A stretch of DNA of 64,000 bases from Ophioderma brevispina (GCA_023653785.1 JAMKCH010011918.1:1-64000); one strand, 5' to 3'. Numbered from the stretch's first letter, positions 24,801-40,200 are shown. Notes: generated by a model from the letters alone, not told the origin. Made by a program: numbers and translations.

Positions 24801-27800
24801 ATGTTTGCACCTATGATTCAGTTTGGTTCCAATTGAACTTCAACTTTTCAATAAGGTCAATTTTACATTTTCAGCCTATTTTACAACTTGACCTCACATG
24901 ACCTTTGACCTTGGTATTCGACCTTTGACCTCATCAACAATGAGGGATCCCGTGTTGCACCTATGATTCAGTTTGGTTCCAATTGAACTTCAACTTTTCA
25001 AATAAGGTCAATTTTACATTTTCAGCCTATTTTACAACTTGACCTCACATGACCTTTGACCTTGGCATTGTGACCTTTGACCTCATCAAAATGTGGGGGG
25101 TGCCATGTGGCCCCTGTGACCCAAGTTTGTTTTAAATCCATCCAAAGTAGGAGGATATGTACAGGCAATGTTAAACCCGTTTTCACAACAGACCATCAAC
25201 AACAGACATCAACAAGACTCAAAACAAAACACACATCACAACCACGACAACACATGGACAAAGTGATCCCTATGTGTCTTCTGCCTTAGGGCAGGCGACA
25301 CAAAAACTTGGTAGAAAATGACAAAAATATAGACAATGTACCATGTGTGAAGACTTAAAATATGGACTCCAAGAAAGTTCCTAAATGTCCAAACGAGAGC
25401 ATCAATGATGCATAAGACCCATGTGTATGGTGGAACTTGAATGATTCTTGGAGACGAATAAATTGAGACACCTAAGACAAGTTAATGGTTGGCAGACAGT
25501 TTTTGAACAAATAAGAATCAAGTAGACATAAAATAGGCTTTGCAAAAAAGAAAATGTAGTGGTAGTACAATTAGTATTTGAGGTCAACATGACCCGGGGT
25601 GCCCTTCGTCAAAAATGGTTGGCCAAAATACATCCTGTCATAATTTTTTTAAATTACATAATGCCTCTTTAATTCCACTGATATCTTAACCATTTCAGAA
25701 ACTCATATAATGCCCCCGCTTAATTGGGAATGGCCCTTTAACTGTAAATTGAGGAATGGCAGGGTTATGTAGTAAGGAGGAATAGCCTTTTATAATTAGT
25801 AATTGAGGGAATGTCACTTTTCATTGGTAAATGAAGGAGTGGCACTTTTAAATAAAATTGCATTGCCCTTCCAAGGTAAATGATGGAAGGGCCCTTGGCA
25901 AAATGGAGGAATAGCCCTTTAATGGTAACTGAGAAAAGGCCTGAATGGCCCTTTAATGGTAAATGAAGAGAAATTAATGGTAAATTTGATAATGGAATTG
26001 CCCTTTAAAAGGCTAAAATAATGGAGGAATGGCTTTTAATCGATACAAGGCGGTCACCCAGATTTCGCGACCACCAAGGAAATTTTTAAACCCATAACTA
26101 TCAAAGAAACTCTATCCATATCTCACCAACAGAGAACTCTAAAAAACTCATCATTGGTGACTCCATCCAATAAAATCACCAAAACCAAAAAAAAACTTAA
26201 AAAAATAACTCCATCAATGAATGCAAACTCACAGAAAATAAAAACATTCTGAACATGTTGATGAAACTCCATCCATAACGCACCCAATTGACTTTAACAA
26301 CATAACTCATCAATGAACTCCATTCATCCTCACTAAAAATAACTCTATTAATAATTAATGGGCTCCATTTATAAACTCACCAAAAACATCAAAAAAAAAA
26401 AACAAAAAACATAAACTCATCGATGAACTCCATAACTCAACAAAAAATAACTCCATTCCTAATCACCAAAAATAACTAAGACACATTACTCATCAATGAA
26501 CTCCATTCATACCTCACTAACAAATTAAGCTTTTAAAACTCATTGACGGGCTCCATTTATAACTCACCAAAACATAACAAAACTAAAACATAAACTCACG
26601 ATGAACTCCATAAACTCCACCAAAAATAACTCTAAAAACTCTGAACTAAATCAATGATGAACTCCATTCCCAACTCACCAAAATAACTCTAAGAACATAA
26701 CTATCAAGAACTCAAACAATAACGCTGCCAAAACAGCAAAAACGTCCCAAACACAATCATCAATCGAAACTCCATAACTTTTTGTGATAATTGCATAATG
26801 CCCTTTAATCAATTTGAAGGTGGTTTTTTCCTCAAATGATGCAAAAGTACATTCCCATAAAAAAATCAAACAATTTTTTTCAAATAACTCTAAAACCAAC
26901 TCATTGATGAACTTCATCCATTTATTTCCCCAACATAACAAAAAAACTATAAAACAAACTCATCGAACTCCATAAATTAACCTGCATATTGCCCTTTAAT
27001 TTGTAGCTTTTAAAACCCTTAAGCGCGCTCTTCCTCAAATGCTGCGAAAATCCATCCTTCATTAAAAAATAATGTTTTTTTCAGAAAATATTTGGAGGAA
27101 ATCACATGCTTTGACATTATGGGACTGATCTGATATTTGGAAATATGATAGCTTCTTGGAATAACTTAAATTCCCCCTTTTAAATTCAATTTCTAACAAC
27201 CCTTTGACGGTTTTTTGCCCTTCCTCAATGTTGGGAAAAATACATCACAGACTACACCATGGAGTAAATACTTCCGACACCGCTCTGACACAAACACATG
27301 TACAGTGATGTACATACATGGCCCGTCCGCATAAAAAGGTCCAAAATTAGAGGAAAATATGACGAAAAAGTCCACTTTTTGATGATGAGATGGTTCCTTT
27401 CAGGGAGGGCGAGCTTAGGTTCCATTTTTCCAAAAAAAGGCTAAATTTTTCGACAACGACCCGCCCAACCCCGTAAAAAAAAATCCTGCGTAAGGCCCTT
27501 GGTACATACAAATGAGCGTTTTCTGGATTGAGCAATAAGTTATACTGTTAAGCATTGGTCAATAATGTATACTTATTTTATGACATTTTACAACACAACA
27601 TACATGTCGGACTTACACACTACAAACATGACAGCAAGAGAGACTGGCACATAACAGGCATACAGAAATAGACACCCATACACAGAACACACACACACGC
27701 ATGCACGCACGCACACACACACACACACAAACACGCACACCACACACATACGACCAAGAGCTTACATTGTGGGAATACCCCCAACCAAGTTGTGTGGTTT

Positions 27801-30800
27801 TGTGCTATAAATCGAGTACATACATGCTTGTGGAGAGGTATTTTGATAGCGTATATTCAACACTGTGGGATATTTTGGTGTAGAGTTTTACACACTCACA
27901 GCAATATACAAAATCCATGTGTAACGCTGTGGCCACCAATTAAGCCTATAGGACCTATACCTACCCCCCCTAGAGGCCAAAAAACAGCATGGCCAGAGGA
28001 TTCAGTGTGAGGCCGTACTCCCATAATGACAAAACGCCCACAATGTAGCTTTGTACCATAATTTACTCCCACAATGTTTTGTACCTCTTGTAAGAACGCA
28101 CACACACACACACACACACACGCAACACACCACACACACACAACACACACACCACACATACATACACACAGGAAAGGTTAGTGCATCAGGGAAATCCAGA
28201 CAGTTATTTTAAATGAGAAAGAAATGATTTACTGGGATAGAGGACATACAGGGTGAGTCAAAAAAAACTTGACCCAGATTGTGTCCGCCATTAAATTTTT
28301 AAGATACAAATCAACATATGTGGTTACACTGAAAGCTATTCTTATCTTTTATTTGCCTGCAAAGTACTTCCAATCTGATAAGTATGGCTAGTTACAGTCC
28401 ATTTTGACTCAAGTAGTCAGCTTTTACCCCTATCCATCCACGGATTCCCATTTTGAATGCACGGCGGCCAACTAAACAAAATGACGCCCCACAATGATGA
28501 TAAGGGCATGTCCCCTATGTTTATGTAAATAAAGTGGTATCTAAGGGTGTAAATATAGTGATAATGTAAGTTTTTTAATTTGAAACACTTTTTTCAAGAA
28601 TGTGGCATAATTTTGGTGTCCCAATATATACAATACGGTTAACTCCTCAAAAGGTTGTCCACCCGATTCTGTTCTCCTCCTATGTTATTATTCATTCAAC
28701 TCATCAGAAACAGCTAGAAACTGATCCAATGTATCCAGTTAATTTATGTTTCAAATGATTTTTATGGGTGATGAGGACGTAGAACGTTAAGAGGGCATCA
28801 ATGATCAATTGCGACTGAATTTTGTGGGGTTACATAGTGTCACATTTATTCTGCAGTCAATAAAATAGCCCGATGTTCTTCTGGACACTGATTTGCCTCG
28901 CTGGATGCCGTTCATTTGTAATGTGAATCCGTGGACGACCAGAGCGCAAAAACAGACTTCTTGATTCAAACAACTGTAGCTCGGTCTATACCTAACCGAT
29001 GCGAATGATCTTTGCAGCAAATTAAAGACAATGAAATAAGCTTTCAGGTGATACCACATAAGTTAGACATTTGTATCTTAAAAATCAAAATGGCGGACAC
29101 AAACTAGGGGTTTCAATTTTTTTTTGACTCACCCTGTATGACTGACCAGAATAATTAATTGAGCAGTCACTTAGTGTCAAATTTGATAGGGTGCATTGCA
29201 CTGGGCTTATAATGGAAAATAAAAAATTTTTTCGTTTTTCTTTGTGTAATATAACCATTTTTCAAAATTACTCATGTGCAGAAATGTTACATTATAGTCC
29301 ATTGTAAACTATGTACTGCATATTACAAAATGCTCATCTGACCAGAAAGGTGTTGAGCCTGGAAATATCAACAGACATGGAATGTGTCCTTGCCAAGGTA
29401 AGTGCACCCTTAATAGTGTAAACAATCACAAGTTGCAAGCATCACTGATTGACACAACTAAGGTATATGAAAATGCATCAAGGCTACATAACAGTTACTT
29501 GTAGGACAAATGGTAAGGGGAAGGCTTGTCAGAGGCTTACTGTGATTGACTTTTGCTATTCCCAACACTTTCATGCCATTTACAATGCACACATCCAAAA
29601 GGAGCTGTATGACACGTCACAAACCAAATTCAAACTAATTGTTGGTTTAGACCCGAAACTGGATTTTCACACTTAATGTCACCAAACGAAAACGCTGTAT
29701 TATTTTCCCCCGTCATCAACACACTGAGGAAATTTAAGACAATACGTTATAAGAATAAACACGCAGTTAACAAACCCAAGTTGCTTCAAACCCCAATAGT
29801 ATAAACCCACGAATACTTCGTGGGTCTAAAAATGAGCAAAAATGGGGCAAAATTGAGGAAAATGTGAAAATCTCTGAGCAAAGATGCAAAATCGGACCTT
29901 GAATTTAAAGTCTTCAAGCAGGTATTCTTATAATATCGTCATGAATGATGGATCCAAAAAAAAATTTGGCAAAATCGGATGTCGAAATCGCCTCGGAATT
30001 TTACCTGAAACGTCCTGGAACCCACAAAACAGCTGCTCTTTTATGGTGCCATGACTGAGGTGGCATGGATTTCTACAGTTTTAACACAACTGTTTGGTGA
30101 ACTTATGGAATCATAAGCATTACCAAATTAAGCAGCTATTATAACTAATCCTTTTGCTTTTTAAACCTGAATCAGATTAAAAAGAAAATGCTGTGGTTTT
30201 GTTTTACCATTTCTTTAACTAACCCTTTTCAACATTGATTGCATGGTATTTCAGGGGAACAAATTGACTCTTGTGACATTCCTAATACAACTGAAACTAC
30301 AACATGGACCAATCAACTTTGCCAAACATTTCTGTGAAAGCAGTGGCATTTTCATCATTTTTTTTTTAAATGATCACTAATGACTCTAAGATGGAACATG
30401 TGGCTACTTTTGGTGAATGGCACCCATTTCTTAAAGCATTTTTCTATGACCTCAAATCACTTCTCATGGCATGAAAAGCCCCCAGGTGATATCATGAAAT
30501 AAAAACAAATGTTGACTGCCTATATTCAAGCAATAGTAAATGTATATCATTTGGTCATATTTTGGCTGTTCCATTTCACAAGGAGAAGCTGTATGAAATG
30601 GAAAAGTAAAAATTTGAGCCTGTGATATATTTTTAAGTATCACACTCTTAGGCATTTAATATTTGTTTACCAGTGCTATTTATAGTCTTCAAAATAGGGA
30701 CAAAGAAGCACTCAAGACCATGCTGAGTAGAAGTCTATAACCCTTTAAATGAGCTTCTGTTACAGTTCCCACAAAAAAAATCGTGGCCAGCGTGGAACAC

Positions 30801-31146
30801 TTGATACACACGTGGCAACATGGTAGTATGGGCTCTATTTTACGCAGCGCTTGTAAAATGAGTGGCAAGCATGTATGCTATGTCTTACGCCGAATGCTCT
30901 ACGTATGTGGTAGGTATCTAATATGCTGGCCACGCTTCTTTTGCAGAAGAAACTGTGGTTAAATTCATTGTAATAAAGTCTAAACTACTGACATAAATCC
31001 AATATCTTACCCGCCTGCACCTGATCCCTTTTCTTGCCATAATATAGGATTCTGTAGTGCTGTAAGTAACAAGGGGATCAATTAGTATTTCAAGAAAGTC
31101 AGCAGCTCAATGTTGCTTGATTTCAAAACCAAGCAGCATGAAATAG

Positions 31147-31228
<82 letters not shown>

Positions 31229-34200
31229 AGATATATATATATATATATATATTACCATATCAGAACAAATTATGCAAAATTGAAGAAAAACCCTTGACCC
31301 TCATTGTTTACCCAACGGTGACAAAGTCGATGTTTCATATTTAGTATGTTTTCGTTTTCTACTTTCTATCTGAAAAAGAAGGAATTTGGTGAAGAAAATG
31401 GAGGGCAGTTATGAACATTTTTCTAGGCTGATCATTTTCACCCCATTCCATGGGATTACACAGTTAACCTAAGTTTTCAGTTCCATCATTTTATCTAAAT
31501 ATGGTGATAAATCTTTTTAAACCTTTGCTTCACAAGACTAAATTGCAGCTATCAGACTCAGTGAATTCAATGATAATCCAATGGATGTAGTCAATTATTG
31601 AAATGTCAGCAGATTATTAATTTTAACATTGTAAACATTCAAAAATCCAATTATCACTTGGTCCCAGTAATGAAAACAAGAACTCTTTTCAGAAACTTTG
31701 TCTCTAATTTAACTATTTTTAGCTTGAAGTAGCTCAAGTCCATTGTCATAAGCTGGAATAACTTTGAAGAAAATTCTTCAAATTCAAAGGTAGAGTCAAT
31801 GTTGAAAGAAGACTTCATTGAAGAACTAAGACAACAGAACTTATTATAATTATTCTTTTGCCACGCTCAAGAAGACCATTTATACACACCGTTTATTAAG
31901 TTTTGAAATTGAACTGGATGGACTTGTGGACTGGGCAAAAGCAATATCAAAGTGTCTTTGGAACAGTGTTATGCTTTTCAATATTGTTATGATAAAACTC
32001 CTATCCAAAAAACTTTGTGTTTCAAATTGACTTCAAAGCATGCCAGTATCATATGAAAGTTCATATGATCAAGGGATTTTGTGCAAATTTCTAGCAAAGA
32101 ACTCTTGTCCAAAATCTGTTTCAAATTTGTTTAAACATGCGGTTGATCCATGAAAGTTTTGTGCAATATTTTGTGCAAACAATTATTGTTGAAAAACTTG
32201 CAGGCTTGTTTGAAGAGAAAGAATGTATTGTTATTATCTTTAACATGCCAGTGCCACAATAAACCACTTTTAGGAAGAATATCATTGACAATATGAGTGA
32301 GGTAATCTATTCACTTATAGACTATGGGGCATGTCCTTCTATGCTGTTGTTTTGTTGCCCCCATCAGGGGGGTTTAGGGTAAATCAAATGTAAATTAATA
32401 ATAAAATAAAATCAGATGACATCGGTTCCTGCAATAAAACTGGCACATTTTCTGGAAAATTAAATGTCAGTTCAATTTATTTTCCCAATAGACTAGCAAA
32501 CAATGGAGCTAAAGTTATTCAATTATCAGCCCGGTAGGAGGTTGGAAAAAACACTTCAGATTCCTTTTCATCTGGGAGTGCAGGACAATTGTTATATCAT
32601 CTCGCAGTTGACAAGATTTAAGGTGTTATCACCTCTCTGATTTAGCAAAGTATTTAATGATGTAGACACAAACTTCTATCCTCATTCAAAATAAAAGTAA
32701 ATTTTTGAGCTTCTATAGTGTGTGTTCAATAACTTTTGACAATATTTTTCATCATCTATTCAAAAAGGAAGACAGATGAACAAACATTATGACATAATGT
32801 TGCTGGGCAAGCTTTGACCCTAACAACTTTGTGCAGAATTAAAATCCTTAACTTATTGCTTAACTTAATTTCTATTCAATTTAGCACATTTTCAGAAGAA
32901 AAATTAGTGACATGACCTATATTATAATGTAAATGGTTAGTTAGTGTGAAAGAGGACGGGTATTTTGTTACTCAACCCGATTGTGAGGTGAAATAACAGC
33001 CGGCTATAATAAGGCTCTGCATACCAGTCCATTGGAATATCTTTAGTTAAATGGTTTGCTGAAGTCTATACATATCCATTGTTCACTGATATTGGGAGGG
33101 TGCAGAGAAAAGATGTGGAGGACCCCCCCCCTGCTGGTGCCACCAATGTTCACTTTACCTCAGGTTAAACTTTTCCTCCTTTCCCAGTCTCACCCCTTTC
33201 CGCGGCCGACGTGCCTGGCCGACATCCGTGGGAGGGGTAGGCGAAAGGGGCCTGGGTCAGACCATTCACGATGAAGACTAGAGCACTGAAATGACCACGA
33301 AAACGACATGACATTGAAAATGTTACCAAAGAATGGCCCTGCAATGAGAGCCTTTTGTTATTCATTTATGCAAGTAGCCATGGTTATACCATTGCATATT
33401 CAGACACGTATGCAAATACACCATACGGTACCCAACTCCACTGCGGAAATCCAAATCCCCTGAAATGGTTTATAAGCACACTGAAATGCTGCTAATCACA
33501 CTCTTCTTAATCGTGTCCAAACACTGTGGTTTCTCAAATAGGATCCAGCCAGAGATGGTAACGGCTGGCTTCTTCCTGAATTCCGCAAGGTCCTTGTTTG
33601 TGCATTGTGCTCCAGCGTGGGCAGACCAAGAAGGTGTTTCCATTGTCTGTGTGCTGTTCCACAACCAATGGTAGTATCCTGATCTGCTTCCGATAGCCCC
33701 ACTCTGCAAGGAAAACCTTAGATCGGCCAGTTCTGGTTCTCAAAATCTGTTGAGATGCAAATCGCCATTCAGCCCATGGGAGTCAGCTCCAGGTGGTAGA
33801 TTCTCACCAGTTTCAATACCGATAGATGTTTACTTGGGGTTGATGGCAAGTCTTCTTTCTTTCCAACAGCGACTCTCTTTGACCTCCTTAGAGACTGTTT
33901 CATCAAGGGGTTTGACTGTGCTTAAGAAACTTTTTCTGGATTTAAGGTAAGGCGGTTGGCAGCAGGTATCTGTCCAGACATAGGGTGCTTCACTTGGGAT
34001 ACTTGGCAGCTACGCTTTTGCATGCTCGTTACGCTTCGACGGTGTCTGGTGGAGCAACTCCTGCTAGGATGTACAAGTTTCTGTTGGGGTGGTTGGAGGA
34101 TGCATCCTTGAGAAGCCGGGCAGGAGGCTTTTAACACTGGATCAAGCTTCTTTGCATGGGTTGATCTTTTCCCATACAGGCCAGGGCCATACACTGGCAC

Positions 34201-37200
34201 ATGATTAGCACGGGACAAGTGCCGTCGATCATAAGGTATGTGGCCGAACACCCCATCTTGTGCCAGTGAGTGTTTTTCAGATGTTTTGGTAACATACTTA
34301 CTCTTTGTCTTCTCGAGTGGGTCTTATAAGAGAGAGTTGCAGTCCAGTAATTCCTAGGATAGACAGGGTTTCACAGTGCTCCAGGGGAGTTCAACCAGGT
34401 AACTTTAAGCTGACGTTTGGTTATTTCACGGTTGCGTAGATGGAAAAGCACACACCTGTGGCTTGAATGGATTTGCACGTAGGTTGGTTTTCCCTCATAA
34501 TAAGGAGTGAGTTTTCATCCAAAGCTTTTGGATAGTCTCTCTTCAACAGACTGGAAGTCGCATCTTGTGCGCTAATTCCAAGATCGTCAGCATAAAAAAA
34601 CGAACAGGTCCCTGCACTACTAGGTTGGTCGTTGGTAATATGTTGAAGCAGGAGAGGTGCAAGCACACTCCTGGGTAGGCCATTCTTGAGCTACGCCATC
34701 GGCTCGTCTTCGCTCCAGCTGAACAAAGAACATCCTGTTTGCCAGCAATCCTTCCTCGGATAAGCTCATTCAAGCGGAGGTCTTGGTATTTCCAGGATTG
34801 ATGGAGAGCATCTGTGATTAACAGTGTTAATGCTATGATGTCGACGAACACAGCTCCGTTACCATACCCTTCTCGAACCATTCCTCAATGGGTGAGTTAG
34901 GTTGAGTACTTGGCTTGTTTTTTGATCTTGCCTGGCCGGAAACCTGCTTGTTCTGGTACTAGGGTGTTCGTCTTTCACAGGTGCGATACGTTTGAGCAGG
35001 AGGCGTTCAAAAGAGCTTGTAGGTAGGCTACGGAGTGATATGGTCTTTAGCTCTTGGGATTGGATGGATCGTTCCCATGCTTTAGGAGGTGCCATAACAG
35101 TGCCTTTCCTCCAGAGCTTTGGGCACCTGTGGGAAAAGGGCAGCGCATTGTAGAGGCTCAAGAAGCCATTCCTTTGCTACTGGCCAAGATTTTTAGTTTG
35201 CTCAGTAAGTGTTGTCAGGCCTACTGCTTTTTCTCCTGGTTAAGTTGAGCAATACATACGATTCCAATTCGTCCCATGTTGAAGGGGCGATTGAAACCAG
35301 GGTCACCACTATACCTCTTACAGTCTACTTTGATCTTCTTGGGTTTTCTTGCCTGCCTTTGCCATTGAAAATCAGTTGGTGGCAACTTTTGGGTGTGACA
35401 TTTTGGCTGCTGTGGAGTTCTGTTTGATCCCCTCTGAGCTTTCGGATGGTAAGACCATGCTGTTCCTTGCTGTTTGGTCATCGCGGTGGATTCAATTAAA
35501 GTATGGCAGGTTTGATCTTTTCCTGGGATCCTCTCCGAAACTTCCTCACCTTTACAGTTGTTTCAGCCGAAAAGGTCAGCTTCAACATGGGGATAACGCT
35601 TGATATTCTCTAGCACATTTCCTTGGAAAGGCCTGGTATATATCCGTCCTACAGCTCTTTGTAGGAATCTCCGTGCAGTCTTGTTCACTATTGGGGGTCA
35701 AATTTGTCATAGTTTGGGGTTTTTGGAGGCATCCTCTTCACGTTCTGATCCAGGTCATCGGTACATCCTTGCCAGTCTCTTTTCCTGTATTAAGCGCGCT
35801 TAAAAAGGCCTATTGTTGGTCTTACTGCCAGCGTGACTTGGATATAACCGCTTGGTCGATGTTTGAGTTTGTGGGACAGATCCCGAACAATCTTGCTACA
35901 CACAGGTTAGAGATGTTTTGCTAACAATAGCTATATCAAGGTTGTAACCTCTTAACCTTCTCTTCCAACGGGCACTATGAAATGATGCCAGCTTTAGAGG
36001 TCGTGGAAGTAGACTAGATTGTTTGACTGTCTATCCATTTTTCGACAGCTTGTCATCTTTGTTAGTTTTCATTGTAGCCCCATTGTGTACAGTGTTGAAG
36101 TCACCAATGCAGACTGATGTTTGGTGGAATTCCCAGGGTTGAGTTGAGGGGCTCTAAGTCGACTTATGGAGGTTTGTATACAGCTGTCCTATGACAGAGC
36201 TAACGCAATGGTGAGGACTTCGATGTTGTTATCATCAAACATCGAGGTTTTCTTCACTCGGTGCCTGTTCCACAAATATAGCACTTCCGTATTGTGATGG
36301 TGGTCTCTCGGTGGCAAGGACCATTCCCCGTATGGTTGGGCGGTGGTTATTGATTCTTCTGTGGGTTTCCTGCAGACATAGGACATCGCAATGGAGATTG
36401 ATACACAAATCAGCAATGATGGTACTTTTTGCATTGGAAAAACCCTCCACATTCAATGACGCTATAGTCAAGGCAGACCTTAGAAAAGGCCTGCGCTGAG
36501 GTCTAGTCATGATATGGGTATACTTAAGAAATGATGTTAACGGAAAACAGTGTTTGGAGTTGTAGAGATTAGTCCGCTGCTTCGCTCGCTGCTTCGCAGT
36601 TTAACAGGGGAGACCACAAGACGGTTCTCTACTTCTCTACTGCTAATCACACTGAAATGCCACTATGGCAGACAACCGTGGAATACAAATCACACTGAAA
36701 TGCTCTAATCACACTGAAAAGTTTTCTGATCACACTGAAATGTGTATCACCAGGCCAGCCAGCTCTCATTGGCTTCTGATCATCAACAGTTGGTCATCCA
36801 TACAGTTTTTCAGAAGTAATGTCTGTAATGTAATCTGATTTTGATCATATCAGCAAATTGTTGCAGAATTTGTGAATTTGTTATTTTTTGTTTTTATTTT
36901 CGTGTGTACCGCCCCCGTGTTCCAACATTTCATTCTGATTTGTTTCTAACTCCTATATCTCGTATTTTCATAAATCCCATTTTCTTCCAAATAAGACGTC
37001 AATCGCTAATGCACCCGGTATTTTTTCATACACGCAACTCCACCCCGTGTCCGAACATTTCTGACGTGCTTGGAATTTTGAAGAAAACCCTTATTCCATA
37101 AGTCCTAAGAGGTTCCGTATTTATGGTATCGCGATAGCACTGTCAATGTGGTCTGGTATTTGTGACAGCAATTTTTGAACCGTGCTGCAAGGACAGTTAA

Positions 37201-40200
37201 GAGTAATCTATTTTCTAAATGTTACTTTGTCCACATATATGTCGCCATGACATGTCAATATTAAAAAAAACAGGATATTGACAAACTGGAATAATGAATA
37301 TGTCTTTCTTCTGGGGTTTATTAAATCTAACAAACCCAAAATATACAACAGAAAAAATAATAGTTTCTGCATACCTGGCATTGAAATGAACTGAACTATT
37401 AAGCTGGTTTAAGTTGTTTCCCCCACTCAACATCCCTTAGAGAGCACCCGTCTGGAGTTGACTGGGTTTTGTGGGTAATGAGTTTTCAGTGCTCCAGTTT
37501 AGGATTTAAATAAACTCCAGTTAGTTTTTGATTGAATTCGTCCAATTTCGGGCGATTTTCCGTGAGTTTTGGCATCTTTTGTCTTTACGGCTATTTACCC
37601 GTATATCATGGGCCTAATGCACAAGAGAGCTAAAGAGACCCGGCCCAAGCAAGAGACGCCCGAGGTCATAGTTTAGGGAACCATCCGCCTATGCATTGCG
37701 ACCCATTAACCATTCCAACACTGGCGAGTGCCAAATTGTGTAAACGTTTTCTATAGAATTGTGGAATGCGCACTATGATAGATTGTGATTTTTCCGTATT
37801 GAAACGTGTTTACCAATTTGGCACTCGATTACCCTCTTAAACCGGCGGGCTCTCTTTCCGACCATGATGTATGTTTTATAAATCGATATTGTTTGTGTCC
37901 CATTTAATTGATTGTCCACTTCGAGTACTTGACTGGAGCTGGCCCTAAATTGCTTGTGCCTTGGATGTATATTGACCGCGGTTATTTTCTAATCAATTGC
38001 TAATTTTCTGTAAAAACATGGCACTTGGGCCGAGATCATGAACATACACTTTGTCGTTGTTATCTCTAAAGTAAATCTAAGTAAAAAAACCTAAATTAAA
38101 ACAGAACTATCAACCGGCATTTTTGAAACACCATGCAAAATAATCTTGAGAAATTCAAGCCCGCTTGCCTTTTAGTGGTTTTTGTAATAACACAACAAAA
38201 TTTTTTTTTATTTATTTGGTTCGGTCCTGGCACCCAGTCTCTTCCAACATCTCTACGTCTCATCTATGCCAAAGGGAGATTGTTCGCAGTACTCCTATGC
38301 AGACGACACAGCACTGTGGAATAGCTGCTGATTGCTTTTAGTCCTTAGAAACAGAGTTGCAGAAAGACCTAATCACTGTAAGCCAATCCTTCCACCGATG
38401 GCACCTTGAAACTCAGCAAACCCAAGACCGTCGCTCTGTTTTCCACCTTTGCAAATCGATGCGCAAAGAGAACTAAACATCACTCTAGATGGAGAAAAAC
38501 TGTCAACCCATGACCCAACACCGAAGTACCTTGCGTCACAATGGACCGCAGCTTACTTTCAATCAACACACCAAGGCAGTTCGCTGCAAAGACGCAGTCT
38601 CGTGTCACCCTCCTCAAGGCTCGCAGAACTGATGGGGTGCATCTTTGACACCTTACATCCATCAACTGTTGCCTTGGCATACTCCACCTCTGAATAACTC
38701 TGCAACCAGTATGGAGTCATACCGCGTACATCACACAAGATTGATGTCGTTCTGCATGATGCAATGAGACTTGTTTGGGGTTGCCTTTTGGCACGCCTGT
38801 ATAATATCTTCCAATTCTGTCTGCATAGCTCCTGCAAACCTTAATTAGGAGGAACCTTCAGAGATCAGCTCGCCAAGAAATGTGATGAAACTGGGTAGCC
38901 TAATCCCACCACCAACACCTTTTTGAGATCAGAGAATTCCACGAATCACTTTTGCTACCCAATCCATGCTACGGCAGGTCCCAGTATCCCTATCGATCAA
39001 CCTGGATCAATGACAGATGGGCTGAGCAATGGGTCATCCTCTACTTTGAACTTAAAGCAGTTTGTGGACAGCCCATCTAGTAAGCCCAAAGCTGTGACCT
39101 TGATAGGACAGCATGGGTCACCTCAACAGACTCCGACTGGCGCTGGTCGTACAAAGACCTTCCTTCACAGATCGGAGTAGAACCTTCAACCAAACTGCGA
39201 TTGTGAAGAGCCCAAACCATTATCCAATCATAGATGACTGTGAGGTCTACAATCCAGTCCCCAGAGGATTTCCAGGCCTGATCAACCTGGATGATGACAC
39301 TATCAGCTGGTTAAAGACGGATCTCCACTGTGATTTTGGATTGCACAAACGAACGAACTTCCCAAACTTAATTTCCATTAAAACACAAATCAAAACCTAA
39401 GCACACTTTATGATTCTCTCTATAACACTTATAAACATGGAAGTAACATTGAAGTCTGATCATTGCAAGAACCTGGTCGTGTACTCAGTGATATTTTTAT
39501 TTGGGTGTCTGCTCTGATACATGCAATCCCCTACCCACACTTCTTCATGTTCTGGGGACACAGGTTTGGTATTTTATGTGCCCAATCTGATATTTTATTA
39601 ATGTAGAACTATATGTTTTCATATTAAAACTAAAATCTCAACATGGTATTTTGGGATTTGGGTGATGCATTGCATGACTGCTGGGGACATTCACTGCACT
39701 GCCCTACTTAGATTTATTTGAAGCAATTAAATTTTCAAATGCTTTTTAAAGGGGCATTTCATGTTTCATATCCTCATTTTTCTGATCACCGTTCTGATGC
39801 TATCCCGCAGGAAGCGATGGACACCTTTTTCGGACCTAACCCTATAGATAATATCTATCCCTCCTCTCCCTGGCTTGTTAGCTTAATTGGTAAGAGGGCT
39901 GTCACTAGTATACGGAGGTTGCCGATAACGATTCCTGCCAAGCGCACATGGGTTTTTGTTTTCAACATTTGTGTGCGTGCTGGACCCCTCCAGAAAAAAG
40001 TGATAAATATTCAATCTATTCCAACTGTATTAAATTAAAACCCTGGGGGGGGGGGCAAAAAATCCCACTTACATGTACAACCATCCGCGATAAAAAAAAA
40101 CGCGTAAAAAAGGGTATGTTTTTTCACAGGTAGGCGCAATGTGCGTATCGCGTTTTGGGTGTCAAAAACCTGCAAAAATCGGGAACAAAAGGGTATCAAT

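Larger units (their letters stand above)
23888..31010 (-). other. Trio/Kalirin intron (7.1 kb), filled with repeats
   Basis: This intron separates the small post-PH exon from the linker exon. It contains a 253-bp inverted-repeat element, a 24.7-25.3 kb repeat block, two minisatellite zones (25.7-26.95 kb), CA microsatellites and a TA-flanked element. A partial hairpin occurs at 30762-30960 (cgtggccagcgt and its inverse). I see no exon and no nested gene. Confidence 0.75.
33490..36653 (-). mobile_element. Degenerate near full-length LINE, copy 1 (EN + RT), with 13-bp target duplication
   Basis: The element occupies about 33503-36640 and is flanked by direct copies of tgctaatcacact at 33490-33502 and 36641-36653. 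On the minus strand a frame starting at 36510 encodes the start of an AP-type endonuclease, with IASLNVEGF and CLQETHR motifs. Further in, disrupted frames encode reverse transcriptase: a ...LFERLLLKRI segment near 35000, a degraded VFVDL-type block near 34840 and YADDL at 34580-34594. The C-terminal RTRTGRSK segment is near 33720. The frame is broken many times, so it cannot be functional as read. It belongs to the Jockey/CR1-like group of non-LTR elements; the exact clade is uncertain. Confidence 0.9.
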
